Shown here piece after piece: positions 1 to 8,412 of a DNA stretch of 64,000 nt (the stretch's first letter is position 1; every line of letters begins with the position of its first letter). The DNA comes from a bacterium. Its GTDB lineage: Bacteria; Cyanobacteriota; Sericytochromatia; S15B-MN24; UBA4093. Below the pieces are notes generated by a model. That model saw only the letters and a program-made list of their open reading frames with translations. It was not told the DNA's origin and made no database searches. The stretch covers positions 156,203 through 220,202 of the forward strand of contig JAGIBK010000007.1 of assembly GCA_017744355.1 (NCBI GenBank), read 5' to 3'. Position numbers and translations under genes: made by a program.

Positions 1-1051
1 TGCCGTCCTTGTCCGCGGCAATGGCCGATGGGACGTTGAAGCTATGCGAGGCGACCACGGCGTTGTTGTCCCATGTGTCAAGGATCGCATTTTTGCGCTT
101 GTCTAGGATGTAGTTATGGTACCGCTTGTACTGATCCGTGGGGGGGACGTACCAAACGCTGGAAATGGGCTGAATGGAGGTTTCGGAGCTGGGGCTGAAC
201 GAATAACCACTACCACCGCTATTGCCCACATTGACATTTCCGGCAAGGCCGGGGCCTACAACGTAGGCTTCCCCCCCGTTGATGGTGCGGTAAGTCAGCC
301 CCGTGAACTCTCCTGTCGGCCTATTTCCGCCATATCCTATGTCCGACATCGCCCGGGAAAGCGTCAGCGTCCCGGTCTTGGATAGCGTGTAGAGCTTGTC
401 CTGCGAGATGAAGGCCAGGGTCCCCTGGGGGAACATCACCGCGCCGACCGAGGCCGTCGCGTTGGCGTAGTAGGTCGTGATGTTGGGCCCCAGGATCGCC
501 GAGATGGACGAGGCGCCGCTCGCGTTCAAGCCGCCATCCAGGATGGAGATGCTGGAGGTGCCCGTGCCGCTGAAGGGCTTGTCCAGCAGGGTGATGGCGA
601 GCGTCTGGACGGTGGGGCGATCGTCCATGTTGACGGGGACGTCGATCGTGAAGGGGCGGCTGACCACCTGGTTGGCCGCGTCGTAGGCCGTGGCCTTGAT
701 GCGGTAGGTGGTCTTGGACTTGAGGTGGCTGAAGGTGATCGGCTGGCCGAGGTCGGCGTGCGCGATCGTCTTGGTGAGGGGCTGGTCGTTCTTGTCCTTG
801 ATCACGAGCTCCTGGCTGTTGGCGCCCATGGTGAACAGCTCCACGACCAGGTGGTCCACGATCTCGTGGTTGGTCTTTACCACCGCCTGCGCGGCGTAGC
901 CTCCACCCTGCAACTGGGGCTGAAGTTGGAGCACGGCCTGGCCGTCGGCCATCACGTGCCCCTGCTGAGCGGGGGAAAGGACGGAGGGGAGCGCCGCGCA
1001 GCCCATCGAGAAGGACACGGCGAGCAGAGCGATCAGATGTAGCTTTTTCAT
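1..1051 (-). CDS. Lipoprotein with FN3-like module and start of a probable NHL propeller (partial, 3' end outside window)
   Basis: The frame is open from an ATG at 1051 to the window edge, giving about 350 residues. A signal peptide ends in the lipobox SMGC (Cys18). Residues about 35-175 form the module shared by all lipoproteins of this region, with DRPTVQTLAITLLDKPFSGTG near its end. The following part resembles the 456-residue protein at 2547-3917, and the visible C-terminus (PSAIAADKDG) looks like the start of an NHL blade. It lies 11 bp downstream of the barrel gene, so operon 1 continues off the left edge. The first 170 residues are clearly paralogous to 2547-3917, so this operon holds two such genes flanking the barrel gene. 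The function is unknown. Envelope anchoring is inferred from the lipobox. Confidence 0.8.
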   Translation of the reverse strand, partial: MKKLHLIALLAVSFSMGCAALPSVLSPAQQGHVMADGQAVLQLQPQLQGGGYAAQAVVKTNHEIVDHLVVELFTMGANSQELVIKDKNDQPLTKTIAHADLGQPITFSHLKSKTTYRIKATAYDAANQVVSRPFTIDVPVNMDDRPTVQTLAITLLDKPFSGTGTSSISILDGGLNASGASSISAILGPNITTYYANATASVGAVMFPQGTLAFISQDKLYTLSKTGTLTLSRAMSDIGYGGNRPTGEFTGLTYRTINGGEAYVVGPGLAGNVNVGNSGGSGYSFSPSSETSIQPISSVWYVPPTDQYKRYHNYILDKRKNAILDTWDNNAVVASHSFNVPSAIAADKDG

Positions 1052-1062
1052 GTCCGTATCCT

Positions 1063-2544
1063 TTACTTTGCCGCCGGTGCGAGCTTGAGGGTCCTGGGCT
1101 TGGATTGGCCGTAGAAGCCCGAGCCGTTGAAGGCGTTGCCCTTCTTCCAGTACTTGATCACGTAGTAGAGACGCTCGCTCCTGATGGTCGGGGTGACGGT
1201 GAACGAGGCGCTCGTCTTCTGGGTGCCGTCGCCGGGGAAGGAGAGCAGATCGCTCTGGTCTGCCGCGTTGATGCTGCGCAGGATCCCTTGATAGAGCGTA
1301 TCGGCGTTGCTCCGGGCGGCCCAGTTGACCGTCACCGAGTCCTTGGTCTGCGCCGCTTGCAGGGCCTGCTCATCGAACCCGATGTCGAGATCGGCGCTCA
1401 GCTCGGCTCCCGCCATGCCCTTGAGCGAGGGCGACACGGCGACGTCGACGGTGTTGGGCAGGTTGTCCTCGTCCTTGTAGAAGATTTGGTACTCGCCCGG
1501 GGGCAGGTCCCGGAAGCTGTAAGCGCCCGTGGCGTCGGTCTGGGTGGTTTTCTCCACCTTGATGAACTCGCCGATCTCGCTGCGGCGCTTGAGGCGAAGG
1601 GTCAGGCGCTTGCCCGAGACCGCGTCCGGCTGTACCGAGTTGAGGATGCGGCCCTGCAGCACGATCGCCGTGGGGGCCGGTGCGACCGACACGGGCGCCG
1701 GAGTGGCCGTAGGCGTCGGCGTGGGCATCGGCGTCGGGATGGGCTTGGGCGTTGGCTTGGGCTCCGGGCCGTTCCAGTGGGTGCCGATGCCGACGAGGAG
1801 GCTCTGGTTGGCCAGGCCGTAGGTGTCGCCCGGCGTGTAGAAGTAGTGGGCCAGGAGGTCCATGGTCTTGGTCAAGCCGTAGCGAACGCCGAGGCCGTGC
1901 TGCATCTCCGAGGCCTGCACGCCGGCGCCGACCGGGTTGCTGTTGGTGCGGTAATCGAGTGAGTAGCCGACATTCGCCGCGCCCAGGGCCACGTCCAGGC
2001 CTGCGGCCAGGCCCATGGCGGTGCGGTTGCTCATCATGGCGACGAGGGGGGAGGCGTAGAGGGTGAAGAGGCCGAAGTCCTTCATCGCGCTCAGGGTGAA
2101 CTCGCCACCCTGGCTGATAGAGCCCGGTGCGGTGCCCATGTAGGGAGCGCTGAGGCCGGGGCCGGGCTTTACGCCGAGATACAGCTCCGAGCGGTAGTGG
2201 CCACCCCAGCCGAAGGCGAGGCTGCCGTCCGACCACAGGGGCCCACGCAGGCCGATGGCGTTGAGCGACCCGACGTTGGCGATCAGCTGAAGGTAGTCGG
2301 TGACCCGCGCCTCGAGGCCCAGCTGGGTTCCGAGCATGGCGCCCTTGATCGCGGGGTAGTTCACGTAGCCGCCCTGAAGGCTCAGGTCGATGTCGCCGAC
2401 GCGCTGCTGGTAGCGCGGGGCGATGTTGAGGCCGCCCGCGGTCAGGCTGTTCTCGAAGCGGGGTGCCGCGAGGGCAGCCCCGTCGAGGAGGAGGGTGCAG
2501 GTGGCGGCCAGGAGGCCGAGGGTGTGAAGGTAGTTCTTGGGCAC
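1063..2544 (-). CDS. Predicted outer-membrane barrel protein with Pro-rich linker and carboxypeptidase-regulatory-like tail (operon 1)
   Basis: This 493-residue protein starts at a GTG preceded by GAGGTGAAG. A signal peptide ends near ALAAP. Residues about 28-265 alternate polar and hydrophobic residues with many Gly and aromatic residues, as in bacterial beta-barrels; the domain starts with ENSLTAGGLNIAPRY, which is shared with the paralogs at 6911 and 12903. A PTPKPIPTPMPTPTPT-type linker follows, then a prealbumin-like carboxypeptidase-regulatory domain (FRDLPPGEYQIFYKDE) and a final FN3-like stretch ending YYVIKYWKKG. I infer that the barrel sits in the outer membrane with the C-terminal domains on one face. 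It is the most divergent of the three barrel proteins. Its gene follows the NHL lipoprotein gene by 2 bp. Confidence 0.75.
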   Translation of the reverse strand: MPKNYLHTLGLLAATCTLLLDGAALAAPRFENSLTAGGLNIAPRYQQRVGDIDLSLQGGYVNYPAIKGAMLGTQLGLEARVTDYLQLIANVGSLNAIGLRGPLWSDGSLAFGWGGHYRSELYLGVKPGPGLSAPYMGTAPGSISQGGEFTLSAMKDFGLFTLYASPLVAMMSNRTAMGLAAGLDVALGAANVGYSLDYRTNSNPVGAGVQASEMQHGLGVRYGLTKTMDLLAHYFYTPGDTYGLANQSLLVGIGTHWNGPEPKPTPKPIPTPMPTPTPTATPAPVSVAPAPTAIVLQGRILNSVQPDAVSGKRLTLRLKRRSEIGEFIKVEKTTQTDATGAYSFRDLPPGEYQIFYKDEDNLPNTVDVAVSPSLKGMAGAELSADLDIGFDEQALQAAQTKDSVTVNWAARSNADTLYQGILRSINAADQSDLLSFPGDGTQKTSASFTVTPTIRSERLYYVIKYWKKGNAFNGSGFYGQSKPRTLKLAPAAK

Positions 2545-2546
2545 GC

Positions 2547-3917
2547 TTACTTCACCTCGATCTTGCGGATGCTGTTGTTGCCGTAGTCTGCGACCCAGAG
2601 GCTGCCACTGGCGTCGAAATTGAGGCCGCTCGGCGCGTTGAACTGAGCCTTTTTCCCGCGCCCGTCCTTGTTGCCCTGGGTACCGCCCGCGAAGGTGATG
2701 GTCTTGCCGCTCACCGCCTCGATCATCTTGATGGCGTGGTTGCCGGTGTCGGCGACCCAGACGTTGCCGTCCTTGTCCACGGCCACGCCCTGGGGGCCGC
2801 TGAAGCCGCTGCCGATCACCCTGATGCTGTCGGTGGCGTTGATGTTGAAGGTCTTGATGACGTTGTTGCCGGTGTCCGCCACGTAGAAGTTCCCGGCGGC
2901 ATCGATGACCATGGTCGATGGGTTGTTGAACGCATTGAGAGCGGTGATGCGGGTGCTCCCCTTGCGGACGGCCATTGTCGTCTTGTCCAGGTAGAACTTG
3001 GCGGGAAATTGATCGCTGGGCTGCAGAAAATACGTCGCCACGGCAATGGGGACGCTGCCGTCGGACGAGCTGGTTCCGCCTAAACTGATGGAGCTGTAGT
3101 TCCAGTGAATGGCGGATGTGCTGGTGGTCCCGGCGTAAAGAGTCTCTTCAAACTCAGTAAAGCCTGGTTGCTTTTTTTGGTGCGTGAGCGTCAGGGAGGT
3201 GACAGGCTCACCATAAGCGAACGTTTTCCGCGTGAGTTGATTGTTCTTCAGCGCGTACAGTGAGTTGCCCGCAATGAAGAACAAGCCGCCAAATTCGGTC
3301 ATGGCCACGCCCAGTGACTGGGTGGCGCCGGTGTAGTAGGTCGTGACGTTGGGCGGCAGCTCCAGCGAGACGGTCGCCTCGCCGCTGTGCAACAGGTTGC
3401 CGGCATTGATGGCGACGCTGGAGGTGCCCGAGCCATTGAAAATTTTGTCCAGCAGGCTGATGGCGAGCTTCTGGACGGTGGGGCGATCGTCCATGTCCAC
3501 GGGGACGTCGATCACGCAGGGGTGGCTGATCACCTGAGAGGCCGCGTCGAAGGCCGTGGCCTTGACGCGGTAGGTGGTCTTGAGCTTGAGGTTGCCGAAG
3601 GTGATGGGCTGGCCGAGGTCGGCGCGCCCGATCGTCTTGCTGAGGGGCTGGTTATCCATGCCCACGACGGCAAGCTCTTGGTTGTTTTCACCGAGGGTGA
3701 ACAGTGCCACCTCCAGGTGGTGCACGGCATCCTGGTCGGACTTCACCTCGGCCTGCGCGGCGTAGCCGCCACCTTGCCACAGGGGCTGAAGCCGGAGCAC
3801 GGCGTGGCCGTTGGCCACCACCTGTCCCTTGGATGAGGGCGAGAGCATGGAGGGGATCGCCGCGCAACCCATCGACAAGGACACGGCGAGCAAGGCGGTC
3901 AAATGAAGCTTTTTCAT
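2547..3917 (-). CDS. Lipoprotein: FN3-like module plus NHL-repeat propeller (operon 1)
   Basis: The protein has 456 residues and the lipobox SMGC at Cys18. The FN3-like module spans about residues 30-175. The C-terminal half is a probable beta-propeller: three clear NHL blades (FYVADTGNNVIKTF, VWVADTGNHAIKMI and LWVADYGNNSIRKI, each preceded by a GVAVD-like strand) follow a degenerate region. NHL propellers usually bind proteins, nucleic acids or glycans, and here the protein is presumably exposed on the envelope. It is paralogous to the partial gene at 1-1051 and to the NHL lipoproteins at 10466 and 16356. The ligand is unknown. Confidence 0.82.
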   Translation of the reverse strand: MKKLHLTALLAVSLSMGCAAIPSMLSPSSKGQVVANGHAVLRLQPLWQGGGYAAQAEVKSDQDAVHHLEVALFTLGENNQELAVVGMDNQPLSKTIGRADLGQPITFGNLKLKTTYRVKATAFDAASQVISHPCVIDVPVDMDDRPTVQKLAISLLDKIFNGSGTSSVAINAGNLLHSGEATVSLELPPNVTTYYTGATQSLGVAMTEFGGLFFIAGNSLYALKNNQLTRKTFAYGEPVTSLTLTHQKKQPGFTEFEETLYAGTTSTSAIHWNYSSISLGGTSSSDGSVPIAVATYFLQPSDQFPAKFYLDKTTMAVRKGSTRITALNAFNNPSTMVIDAAGNFYVADTGNNVIKTFNINATDSIRVIGSGFSGPQGVAVDKDGNVWVADTGNHAIKMIEAVSGKTITFAGGTQGNKDGRGKKAQFNAPSGLNFDASGSLWVADYGNNSIRKIEVK

Positions 3918-3940
3918 AGACGAGTCTGTATCCTTGTGCG

Positions 3941-4501
3941 CTAGCGGAAGGGGGTGAACGTGATCGAGTCGCTGGCGTCATAGCCGCCGGGCGTGACGAC
4001 GATGGTCGAGATCGTCGCCGCGCCGCTGTAGGTCCGATCGACGAGTCGGACGACCAGATCCTCGACGGCGGGGGTGTCGTTGTCCTGGACCTGGACCTCG
4101 AGCACGGAGTCCGGCTTGCTGATGAGGTGGGCTGCGTCGTTCCCCTCCTCGCTGTAGGCATAGGCCTTCAGGCGATAGGTGGTGTTCGGCGCGAGGTTGT
4201 CGAAGGTCAGGGTGCCCTTGAAGTCGGTTGCCGGCACGTCCAGGCTGCCCATCACGACACCGTCGGCGCCCGAGGCGTCGGTTTTGAAAACCTGGACGAC
4301 GAGGTGCACGACGTCCGCGGCGGTGTACTTCGTCACCAGCGCCTGGGTGGAGAGGCCCCCGCTCTGGATCTGAGGGCGTACGTGCAGGGAGACGGATCGC
4401 GCGGGCGAGAGGCCGAAGGGCGAGGATTGGCAGCCGGCGAGGAGGGCCAGCGCGGCGATTGAAGCCAGGAGGGGACGTTTCACGGCATTCGTCTTCATCA
4501 T
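3941..4501 (-). CDS. Small FN3-like lipoprotein (operon 1)
   Basis: This 186-residue protein has the lipobox LAGC at Cys24. It consists of one copy of the shared module: a SLHVRPQIQSGGLSTQA strand, then ADVVHLVVQVFK, then the FN3-like core LTFDNLAPNTTYRLKAYAY, then DNDTPAVEDLVVRLVDRTYSG. A tail of about 25 residues rich in Thr, Ser and Val follows. It lies 7 bp from the gene upstream and 23 bp from the gene downstream, so it is co-transcribed. I do not recognise a named family. The L-x-P-x-T-x-Y motif is typical of fibronectin type III folds, so a structural or binding role in the envelope is inferred. Confidence 0.8.
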   Translation of the reverse strand: MMKTNAVKRPLLASIAALALLAGCQSSPFGLSPARSVSLHVRPQIQSGGLSTQALVTKYTAADVVHLVVQVFKTDASGADGVVMGSLDVPATDFKGTLTFDNLAPNTTYRLKAYAYSEEGNDAAHLISKPDSVLEVQVQDNDTPAVEDLVVRLVDRTYSGAATISTIVVTPGGYDASDSITFTPFR

Positions 4502-4508
4502 TCACCTG

Positions 4509-5354
4509 TTAGTTTGGAAGCGAGAAGGAGAGCCAATTGTTGCCAGTGGAGGAGGCCACCTCGTCATCGTTTCTGACGTAGATGTCGATGGGGTACGGGG
4601 GTGTGTAGACCCCGCCGCTCTTCTTACGAAACTCAAACTTCAGCCGGTAATTCGTATTCGCCTGCAAACCCGCGATCTTCACGTTCGTGGAAAAGCTCGC
4701 CATCGGGACGACCATCGGGAGGGCGTTTGGGACGAGGGATTCGATCCCACCGGCGACCTTCCAGAGGGTCATGGTCGCCTGGTCATAACTCCCCACGTAG
4801 CCCTGAGCGGAAAGGTAGTAGCTGATCGAACCGGAGAAGAGCACGTTCTTCAGCTGGATGGGCAGGGGTTCGAACGTGGGGCGATCGTTCTCGCCCGTCT
4901 CGACCTCGGGCGTCATCGAGGACGCGTCCACCGAGATCTGCTGGTCCTGGGCGTCGTAGGCGCGCGCGAGGATGCGGTAGGTGGTGTGCGGGCGGAGGTT
5001 GCTCAGCGCGATCTGGCTATTGAGGCTCAAGCCGTCTCCCGACTGGTTCAGCTTCAGGTGGCCCGGATCTTCCCAGGTCGTCGGTTGGCCGGTGGTCGCC
5101 GAGACGGGCACGAACGAGCCCGTGGCGTCCTTGAGAGTCGGGATGACCTCGAGCCGCTTGATATTCCACGGCCCAAGGGGGTTGATCTCGGCCTGGATCC
5201 GGGCGCCGGTCGAAACGGTCGGCATCAGCCGGAGGGTGGCTCCCTGGGAGCGAACGATCGATCCACCTATGGGGGCCGGGGGAAGAAGGGTGGCGCAACC
5301 CGCGAGGGTCAGGCCCATGAGCAGGGGCAGGGCCCTGGTCCAGTTCTTGTGCAT
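4509..5354 (-). CDS. FN3-like lipoprotein, long form (operon 1)
   Basis: The open frame begins at TTG 5375, directly after the preceding stop codon, but the GAAGGATT ribosome site points to ATG 5354 (281 residues). The lipobox is LAGC at Cys20. The long form differs from the short lipoproteins by an insertion before the core (PLGPWNIKRLEVIPTLK) and by a second strand-rich segment after it (ASFSTNVKIAGLQANTNYRLKFEF), which looks like a second FN3-like module. The paralogs are at 9598 and 14991, so each operon has one. It ends in WLSFSLPN. The function is unknown. Confidence 0.8.
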   Translation of the reverse strand: MHKNWTRALPLLMGLTLAGCATLLPPAPIGGSIVRSQGATLRLMPTVSTGARIQAEINPLGPWNIKRLEVIPTLKDATGSFVPVSATTGQPTTWEDPGHLKLNQSGDGLSLNSQIALSNLRPHTTYRILARAYDAQDQQISVDASSMTPEVETGENDRPTFEPLPIQLKNVLFSGSISYYLSAQGYVGSYDQATMTLWKVAGGIESLVPNALPMVVPMASFSTNVKIAGLQANTNYRLKFEFRKKSGGVYTPPYPIDIYVRNDDEVASSTGNNWLSFSLPN

Positions 5355-5375
5355 GCGGCTAATCCTTCGTATCAA

Positions 5376-5969
5376 CTAGTCGATCGCTTCGCTGTCGGTG
5401 GCGTCGTGGACGGTGCCCGGGGTGAAGGTCACGTCGGTCGTGGCCTGGACGTCGGGGCGCTTGTCCTTGAGCTGGACGCTGATGCTCGCAGTGGCGATGG
5501 TGCCGTCCTGGTCGACCTTGACCTCGGTGTAGGTGGCGGAGTCCCCGACGCTGAGGATGTCCGCGTCGTCGGTGCCCGGGCGGCCGTAGGCGACGGCGCG
5601 GATGCGGTAGGTGGCGCTCGAATGGAGATTCTCGAAGACGATCGGCTCCCCGAGCTGGGCGTTGGGGATGTCCTTGGCGACCGGTTCACCGTTCACATCC
5701 ATCAGGGCCGCATCGACGCCGTCGATGACGACGAAGAGGCCGACCAAGAGGTGGTTGACGTCGGCCATGCCGTAGGACGAGACCTGGGCCAGGGTCGTGA
5801 ACCCGTCCCACGTGAGCTTACCTGCCTCGAATCGGGGCTGGATGGTGAGCTTGCTGTCTCCGGTGGCCAGCTGCGCGATGTGGACGGACTGATCGGCGCC
5901 CAGCGGGAGGTAGACGCAGCCACCGATGATGGTGAGCAGGCCGAGGGCTGGAAGGAAACGCTTGAGCAA
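5376..5969 (-). CDS. First-position FN3-like lipoprotein of operon 1 (CVYLPLG type)
   Basis: The protein has 197 residues, a TTG start at 5969 with AGGAGA 8 bp upstream, and the lipobox IGGC at Cys18. The mature protein begins CVYLPLGAD. The first genes of operons 2 and 3 begin CVYVPLG, so this is the same position-specific subfamily. The core FN3-like motif is LHSSATYRIRAVAY. It is the most divergent of the three: it lacks the usual DASSS segment and has VGDSATYTEVKVDQDG instead. Being first in the operon, it may be the most abundantly expressed. The function is unknown. Confidence 0.78.
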   Translation of the reverse strand: MLKRFLPALGLLTIIGGCVYLPLGADQSVHIAQLATGDSKLTIQPRFEAGKLTWDGFTTLAQVSSYGMADVNHLLVGLFVVIDGVDAALMDVNGEPVAKDIPNAQLGEPIVFENLHSSATYRIRAVAYGRPGTDDADILSVGDSATYTEVKVDQDGTIATASISVQLKDKRPDVQATTDVTFTPGTVHDATDSEAID

Positions 5970-6259
5970 GACGTTGTCTCCTAATGTTCAGAGTCAAGGG
6001 CCTTTTGGCAGAAAAACGGAGTTACCGTAAGCCTATCGATTGAACGTAAGCTCAAGCTAGAGAGAATCCCCTCGAATATCAGGGGGCTATCCCCCTCATT
6101 AAGGGGGATAGCCCGCTTGTGAGTGACAAAGGCCTCGAATAGGCTAGGTTCATGTGAACCATCTCGACCTGTGATGCTCGATTGCCTGGCTGCTGCGTGA
6201 ACCCCCTCGGCCTGAGCGAAGGATGCGTCCAGTCGCTTCATCGAGGAACAAGTACTGTC
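5970..6259. promoter_or_regulatory. Divergent intergenic region between operon 1 and the lone lipoprotein gene
   Basis: These 290 bp separate genes that point away from each other, so both promoters must lie here. A perfect 13-bp inverted repeat with a CATTA loop lies at 6084-6114. I see no convincing sigma-70 promoter pair. The minus-strand frame across 5981-6271 has no lipobox, ribosome site or recognisable content, and I regard it as non-coding. Confidence 0.5.
6084..6114. repeat. Perfect inverted repeat upstream of operon 1
   Basis: The arms are GGGCTATCCCCCT and its exact complement, separated by CATTA. It sits 115 bp upstream of the operon 1 start codon. It resembles in position, though not in exact sequence, the GC-rich hairpins that precede operons 2 and 3. 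It could be a regulator site, an attenuator or a transcription barrier. Confidence 0.6.
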
Positions 6260-6805
6260 ATGAACAAGCACCTGGTTCGCGGCCTCGCCGCCGCTGCTCT
6301 CGCCCTCGGATCCCTCTCGCTGACGGCTTGCCCCGCGCCCGCCCCCTATGTCCTTCCCACCACGGCGGGCGCCGAGATCAACGATGACTTCTGGAGCGCC
6401 TACTATCCCGAGTTCAAGAAGGACATGACCTGGACCTACAAGTTCAGCTCCTTCGACGCCTCGGGCTCAGTCGTGGCCGAGGGCGAGTCGGTCTGGAAGA
6501 TCGTCGAGGTCAATGACGGTGCCGCGACCGTCAAGATCAACGCCAAGCTGGGCGAGACCACCCTCGCCGAGGAGACCACCCAGCTCACCAAGAAGGGCCC
6601 CTCGAACGCCAAGTCGGGCTTCAAGTTCCAGAAGACCAAGGCGCGTAAGATTGGCGGCGTCGACTACCCCGAGGCCGTCTGGCTCAGTAGCACCAACGAC
6701 GACGGGACCTCGGACGATTACTGGGTCGTCAAGGGCGTCGGCATCGTGGCGATCGACCATAACAAGGACAAGACGTACCTCTCGCTCAAGAGCAAGTCCT
6801 TCTAA
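6260..6805 (+). CDS. Lone small lipoprotein of unknown function
   Basis: An upstream in-frame ATG exists at 6182, but the signal peptide starts cleanly at ATG 6260, giving 181 residues with the lipobox LTAC at Cys24 (mature N-terminus CPAPAPYVLP). The mature part is beta-rich and highly charged (ASGSVVAEGESVWKIVEV, EETTQLTKKGP, DDYWVVKGVGIVAID). The alternating strands around WTYKFSSFD and YWVVKGVGIVAI recall single-domain lipocalin-like or LolA-like lipoproteins, but no family signature is clear. It does not carry the FN3-like module of its neighbours and is transcribed in the opposite direction. Two hairpins follow the stop codon. Confidence 0.8.
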   Translation: MNKHLVRGLAAAALALGSLSLTACPAPAPYVLPTTAGAEINDDFWSAYYPEFKKDMTWTYKFSSFDASGSVVAEGESVWKIVEVNDGAATVKINAKLGETTLAEETTQLTKKGPSNAKSGFKFQKTKARKIGGVDYPEAVWLSSTNDDGTSDDYWVVKGVGIVAIDHNKDKTYLSLKSKSF

Positions 6806-6827
6806 CGCGGTACTTCTCGCGCGATAC

Positions 6828-6865
6828 AAGAATTCGGCCGGCGGATCATCCCCGGCCGAATTCTT
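6828..6865. terminator. Terminator hairpin between convergent genes
   Basis: The arms AAGAATTCGGCCGG and CCGGCCGAATTCTT are perfectly complementary around a 10-nt loop. The hairpin lies 23 bp after the plus-strand lipoprotein gene and can serve as its terminator. Confidence 0.75.
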
Positions 6866-6873
6866 CAAGCACG

Positions 6874-6902
6874 ACCCCCGAGCCGCTTGATGGCTCGGGG
6901 GT
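6874..6902. terminator. Second terminator hairpin, at the end of operon 2
   Basis: The arms ACCCCCGAGCC and GGCTCGGGGGT form an 11-bp stem with the loop GCTTGAT, 9 bp beyond the stop codon of the barrel gene on the minus strand. It is probably the terminator of operon 2. Confidence 0.7.
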
Positions 6903-6910
6903 AACGATTG

Positions 6911-7546
6911 CTATGGGAGTTTGAGCTCGATGGGCTTTGACTGGCCGTAGAAGGTCTCGGCGTTGAAGAGGCCGTCCTTCTTCCAGTACTTGATGACGTA
7001 GTAGACCTTCTCGGCCTTGATCGCGTCGCTGAGGGTGAAGCTGCCTTCGCTCTGGGGGCCCACCTTCTCGGGGAAGTTCAGGAACTCGAGCTGCTGGCTG
7101 CCGGTGGTGCCGCGCAGCAGGCCCTGGTAGACGGCGTCTTCGACGCCGAGCTTGTCGGCCCAGTCGATGGTCTGGGTCTTGCCTGCGAGCTGGGCCTTGA
7201 AGCTCTGTTCGTCCCAGGCGATGTCGATCTCGGAGCGGGTGATGCCGGGCTTGACCTTGACGGCGTCGCCCACGGCCACGTCGACGACGTTGCCGAGGCG
7301 TCCCTCGTCCTTGAAGAAGACCTGGTACTCGCCGAGGGGCAGGTCCTCGAACCGGAAGTTGCCCTGGGCGTCGGTCTGGGTCGTGGCCTCGACCTTCTCG
7401 AAGCCCTTGGTGCCCGGCTTGCGGTACTTGAGGCGGGCGGTGAGCGGCGTGCCCGGGTTGCCGCCTTCCGACAGGGAGTGGACGAAGCGGCCTTCCAGGA
7501 TGACGCGCTGGGTGACGGGGGTCGCCACGGGGGCCGGTGTGGGGAT
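6911..7546. repeat. Long direct repeat, copy A (3' half of barrel gene)
   Basis: This segment matches 12903-13538 with 14 mismatches and no gaps by my reading (about 98% identity). One stretch of roughly 195 bp (after 7094 to before 7292) has no difference. Identity stops abruptly in the Pro-rich linker. The flanking barrel halves and the rest of the two operons are much more diverged, which points to gene conversion or a recent exchange confined to the tail. Confidence 0.9.
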
Positions 7547-8395
7547 CGGTGCGGGAGTGGCCGCTGCGACGGGGGCGGGCATCGCTACCGGTGCCTTGGC
7601 GGTGGCGCCGAAGAGGCGCATGCCGATGCCCGCGAGCAGCCCCTGGTTTGCGATCGCGTAGGTGTCGCTCGGCTGGAAGAAGTAGTTGGCCTGGGCGTAG
7701 AGGCGATCGCCAAGGCCGTAGCGGGCCCCGACGCTGTGCTGCACCTCGTTGCCGGCGACGGCCTCGACGCTCTGGGCGGGGTTGACGACGTTGGCGCGGT
7801 AGCTGACGGCGTAGCCGAGGCCGAGGCGGTCCCAGGCCCAGTCGATGCCCGCTTCGACGCCTGCCATGGTGCGGTTGCTCATGACGGCGGCCAAAGGCGA
7901 GGCGAAGAGGGTGAAGCCCTTGCGGGCGTACATGGCGTTGAGCTTGGCCTCGAGGCCGTGGGCCGACGAGCCCGGATAGGGGGCGAGCCCGAACATGGGG
8001 GCCGTGCGGCCGGGTCCCTGGTCGATCAGGAAGTAGAGGTCCGAGCGGTAGTGGGCATCCCAGCCGAGCTTGAGGCCGGAGAGCTCGGTGATGGGGCCTC
8101 TGAGGCCGATCTCGGCGAGGGGACCCATGTTGGCGAGGAGCTGGACCTTGTCGTGGATTCTGGCTTGCAGGGAGAACTGCCCTCCGACCAGGCTGGCCTG
8201 GCTGGCGGGGTAGTTGAGCAGGCCGCCCAGGAGGTTGAGGTCCACGTCGCCGACCTTGTCCAGGTAGCGCGGGGCGATGTTGAGGCCGCCCGCGGTGAGG
8301 CTGTTCTCGAGGCGGGCGGGCTCGGCGAGGGCCGGGAGGGCCATGGTGACGCCGAGGGTGGCGGCGAAGAGGGCGCGGGGCCAGTGACGGATCAT
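6911..8395 (-). CDS. Predicted outer-membrane barrel protein with Pro-rich linker and regulatory-like tail (operon 2)
   Basis: The frame opens at ATG 8413, overlapping the previous stop codon (TAATG), but AGGAGA favours ATG 8395, giving 494 residues with a signal peptide ending ALPALAEP. A barrel-like domain runs to about residue 265 (ENSLTAGGLNIAPRY at its start, GIGMRLFG at its end). A PAPVAAATPAPIPTP linker follows, then a carboxypeptidase-regulatory-like domain (FRFEDLPLGEYQVFFKDE) and an FN3-like end (KVYYVIKYWKKDG). The tail is almost identical to that of 12903-14396, at both protein and DNA level, whereas the barrel halves differ clearly. It is the last gene of operon 2. Confidence 0.78.
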   Translation of the reverse strand: MIRHWPRALFAATLGVTMALPALAEPARLENSLTAGGLNIAPRYLDKVGDVDLNLLGGLLNYPASQASLVGGQFSLQARIHDKVQLLANMGPLAEIGLRGPITELSGLKLGWDAHYRSDLYFLIDQGPGRTAPMFGLAPYPGSSAHGLEAKLNAMYARKGFTLFASPLAAVMSNRTMAGVEAGIDWAWDRLGLGYAVSYRANVVNPAQSVEAVAGNEVQHSVGARYGLGDRLYAQANYFFQPSDTYAIANQGLLAGIGMRLFGATAKAPVAMPAPVAAATPAPIPTPAPVATPVTQRVILEGRFVHSLSEGGNPGTPLTARLKYRKPGTKGFEKVEATTQTDAQGNFRFEDLPLGEYQVFFKDEGRLGNVVDVAVGDAVKVKPGITRSEIDIAWDEQSFKAQLAGKTQTIDWADKLGVEDAVYQGLLRGTTGSQQLEFLNFPEKVGPQSEGSFTLSDAIKAEKVYYVIKYWKKDGLFNAETFYGQSKPIELKLP

Positions 8396-8412
8396 CTTGT
8401 TCTCCTGTGCCA

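Noticed and set aside
5981..6271. 96-codon minus-strand frame between operon 1 and the lone lipoprotein gene
   Set aside because: It spans the hairpin and the divergent promoter region, and has no ribosome site or recognisable content.
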